Assembly (NCBI GenBank): GCA_958435885.1
Contig: CAUBHZ010000125.1
Coordinates: 1-6,051 of the forward strand
Source: an uncultured Intestinimonas sp.
GTDB lineage: Bacteria > Bacillota_A > Clostridia > Oscillospirales > Oscillospiraceae
DNA: 6,051 nt
Reading direction: 5' to 3'
Of the stretch, positions 5,215 through 6,051 are shown in pieces (the stretch's first letter is position 1; the number at the start of each line of letters is the position of its first letter). Position numbers and translations under genes: made by a program. A model generated the notes under the pieces. It did not search any database. It saw only the letters and a program-made list of their open reading frames with translations, and was not told the DNA's origin.

Positions 5215-5241
5215 GCGCTCCGTCGGTTGGAGCGCTTTTTT
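5215..5241 (+). terminator. Riboswitch-controlled intrinsic terminator before metK
   Basis: The stem GCGCTCC (5215-5221) / GGAGCGC (5229-5235) with a 7-nt loop is followed by six T (5236-5241). It lies 12 nt after the aptamer and 47 nt before the metK start. A plausible competing antiterminator pairs GATGAG (5196-5201, the 3' side of P1) with CTC and GTC in 5218-5224, with one bulged base; that pairing is my inference. Confidence 0.9.
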
Positions 5242-5288
5242 GTTGCCGTTTTCCGCCGTGAAAGGGAAAAAGAAAGGAAATGTGTACT

Positions 5289-6051
5289 ATGAGCCACCGC
5301 GTATTTACCTCCGAGTCCGTCACCGAGGGACATCCCGACAAGGTCTGCGACCAGATCTCCGACGCTGTCCTGGACGACATCCTGGCCAGCGACCCCCACG
5401 CCCATGTGGCCTGCGAGACCTTCACCACCACCGGCATGGTGGTGGTCATGGGTGAGATCACCACCAGCCACTACACCGATATCCCCTCCATCGTCCGCCG
5501 CACCGTGGAGCGCATCGGCTACACCGATCCCGCCTACGGCTTTGACTACCGCTCCTGTGCCGTCATGACCGCCATTGACGAGCAGTCCCCCGACATCGCC
5601 ATGGGCGTCAACCAGTCCTATGAGGTCCAGCAGGGCGGCGACAGCGATCCCCTGGACCTGGTGGGTGCCGGCGACCAGGGCATGATGTTCGGCTACGCCT
5701 GCGACGAGACTCCCGAGCTCATGCCCGCTCCCATCTCCCTGGCCCACCGGCTCACCCGGCGGCTGGCCCAGGTCCGCAAGAGCGGCGAGCTCAAGTGGGT
5801 CCGCCCCGACGGCAAGAGCCAGGTCACCGTGGAGTATGACGAGGAGGGCAAGGTGGTCCGCTGCCCCGCCATCGTGGTCTCCACCCAGCACGACCCCGAC
5901 ATCGGCCTCAAGGACCTGCGGGAGGCCATTGTAGAGACGGTCATCAAGCCCATCATCCCCGCCCAGTACATCGACGCCGACACCAAGTTCTTTGTGAACC
6001 CCACCGGCCGCTTCGTGGTGGGCGGCCCTGTGGGCGACACTGGCCTCACCG
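5289..6051 (+). CDS. metK: S-adenosylmethionine synthetase, N-terminal part (runs off the right edge)
   Basis: The enzyme makes S-adenosylmethionine from methionine and ATP in the cytoplasm, with tripolyphosphate cleavage. The first 254 residues of a protein usually near 390-400 are present. The N-terminal [19 protein letters not shown] (8-26) holds the ATP/Mg site residues H15 and D17. The hexapeptide GAGDQG (126-131) is the ATP-binding signature. [10 protein letters not shown] (174-183), STQHD (198-202) and [20 protein letters not shown] (235-254) are all standard family blocks, and the glycine-rich phosphate-binding motif DxGLTGRK begins at the window edge. ATG at 5289 fits the family N terminus, with AAAGGA at 5273-5278. 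Third codon positions are overwhelmingly C or G, as expected for a highly expressed gene. Expression is governed by the upstream SAM-I riboswitch. Confidence 0.98.
   Translation, partial: MSHRVFTSESVTEGHPDKVCDQISDAVLDDILASDPHAHVACETFTTTGMVVVMGEITTSHYTDIPSIVRRTVERIGYTDPAYGFDYRSCAVMTAIDEQSPDIAMGVNQSYEVQQGGDSDPLDLVGAGDQGMMFGYACDETPELMPAPISLAHRLTRRLAQVRKSGELKWVRPDGKSQVTVEYDEEGKVVRCPAIVVSTQHDPDIGLKDLREAIVETVIKPIIPAQYIDADTKFFVNPTGRFVVGGPVGDTGLT

Noticed and set aside
5097..5891. Minus-strand open frame of 264 residues opposite metK and its riboswitch
   Set aside because: It is antisense to a conserved metK and an S-box leader; its Gly/Ala/His/Asp-rich composition marks it as a shadow.

Overview
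The window reads as chromosomal DNA from a high-GC Gram-positive anaerobe of the Clostridia. I think the Oscillospiraceae (Flavonifractor / Pseudoflavonifractor / Oscillibacter type) are most likely. The reasons are strong GGAGG ribosome binding sites, GTG starts, GC-rich third codon positions, a SAM-I riboswitch, a CsoR repressor and a YtrA-type GntR regulator. The genus is inference. I see no phage, insertion sequence, CRISPR array, tRNA or rRNA.

Region 1 (1-1472, minus strand) is a copper-resistance operon: csoR (copper-sensing repressor), then copA (copper-exporting P1B ATPase, cut off by the left edge). Its promoter is easy to read (TTGACA, 17 bp, TATTAT). It carries two identical 16-bp GC-tract CsoR-like operators 31 bp apart, one filling the -35/-10 spacer and one just after the predicted start site. 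A long T/A-rich hairpin lies between csoR and copA.

Region 2 (1545-3331, plus strand) is a three-gene operon with overlapping reading frames: a YtrA-type GntR repressor, an ABC ATPase and a six-helix membrane protein. Its promoter (TTGCCA, 17 bp, TATTAT) overlaps an inverted repeat (TAGTGT ... ACACTA) of the kind YtrA-type repressors bind. Autorepression of a small exporter, possibly responding to cell-envelope stress, is the likely logic.

Region 3 (3340-5002, minus strand) holds, in transcription order, a rhomboid-like membrane protein with a C-terminal zinc-ribbon-like tail, cytidine deaminase (cdd), and a DUF378/YuzA-type small membrane protein. A strong terminator-like hairpin lies between cdd and the DUF378 gene, and its 3' arm contains the DUF378 ribosome binding site. 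A GC-rich hairpin at 3340-3378 separates this group from the converging ABC operon.

Region 4 (5059-6051, plus strand) is metK (SAM synthetase, cut off by the right edge). It is preceded by a near-consensus promoter and a SAM-I (S-box) riboswitch ending in an intrinsic terminator, giving feedback control by the enzyme's own product.

No entirely new system is evident. The points most worth checking are the hairpin-embedded ribosome binding site of the DUF378 gene, the rhomboid-like protein that appears to lack a catalytic histidine but carries a Cys/His-rich tail, the phased pair of CsoR operators, and the csoR-copA intergenic hairpin.
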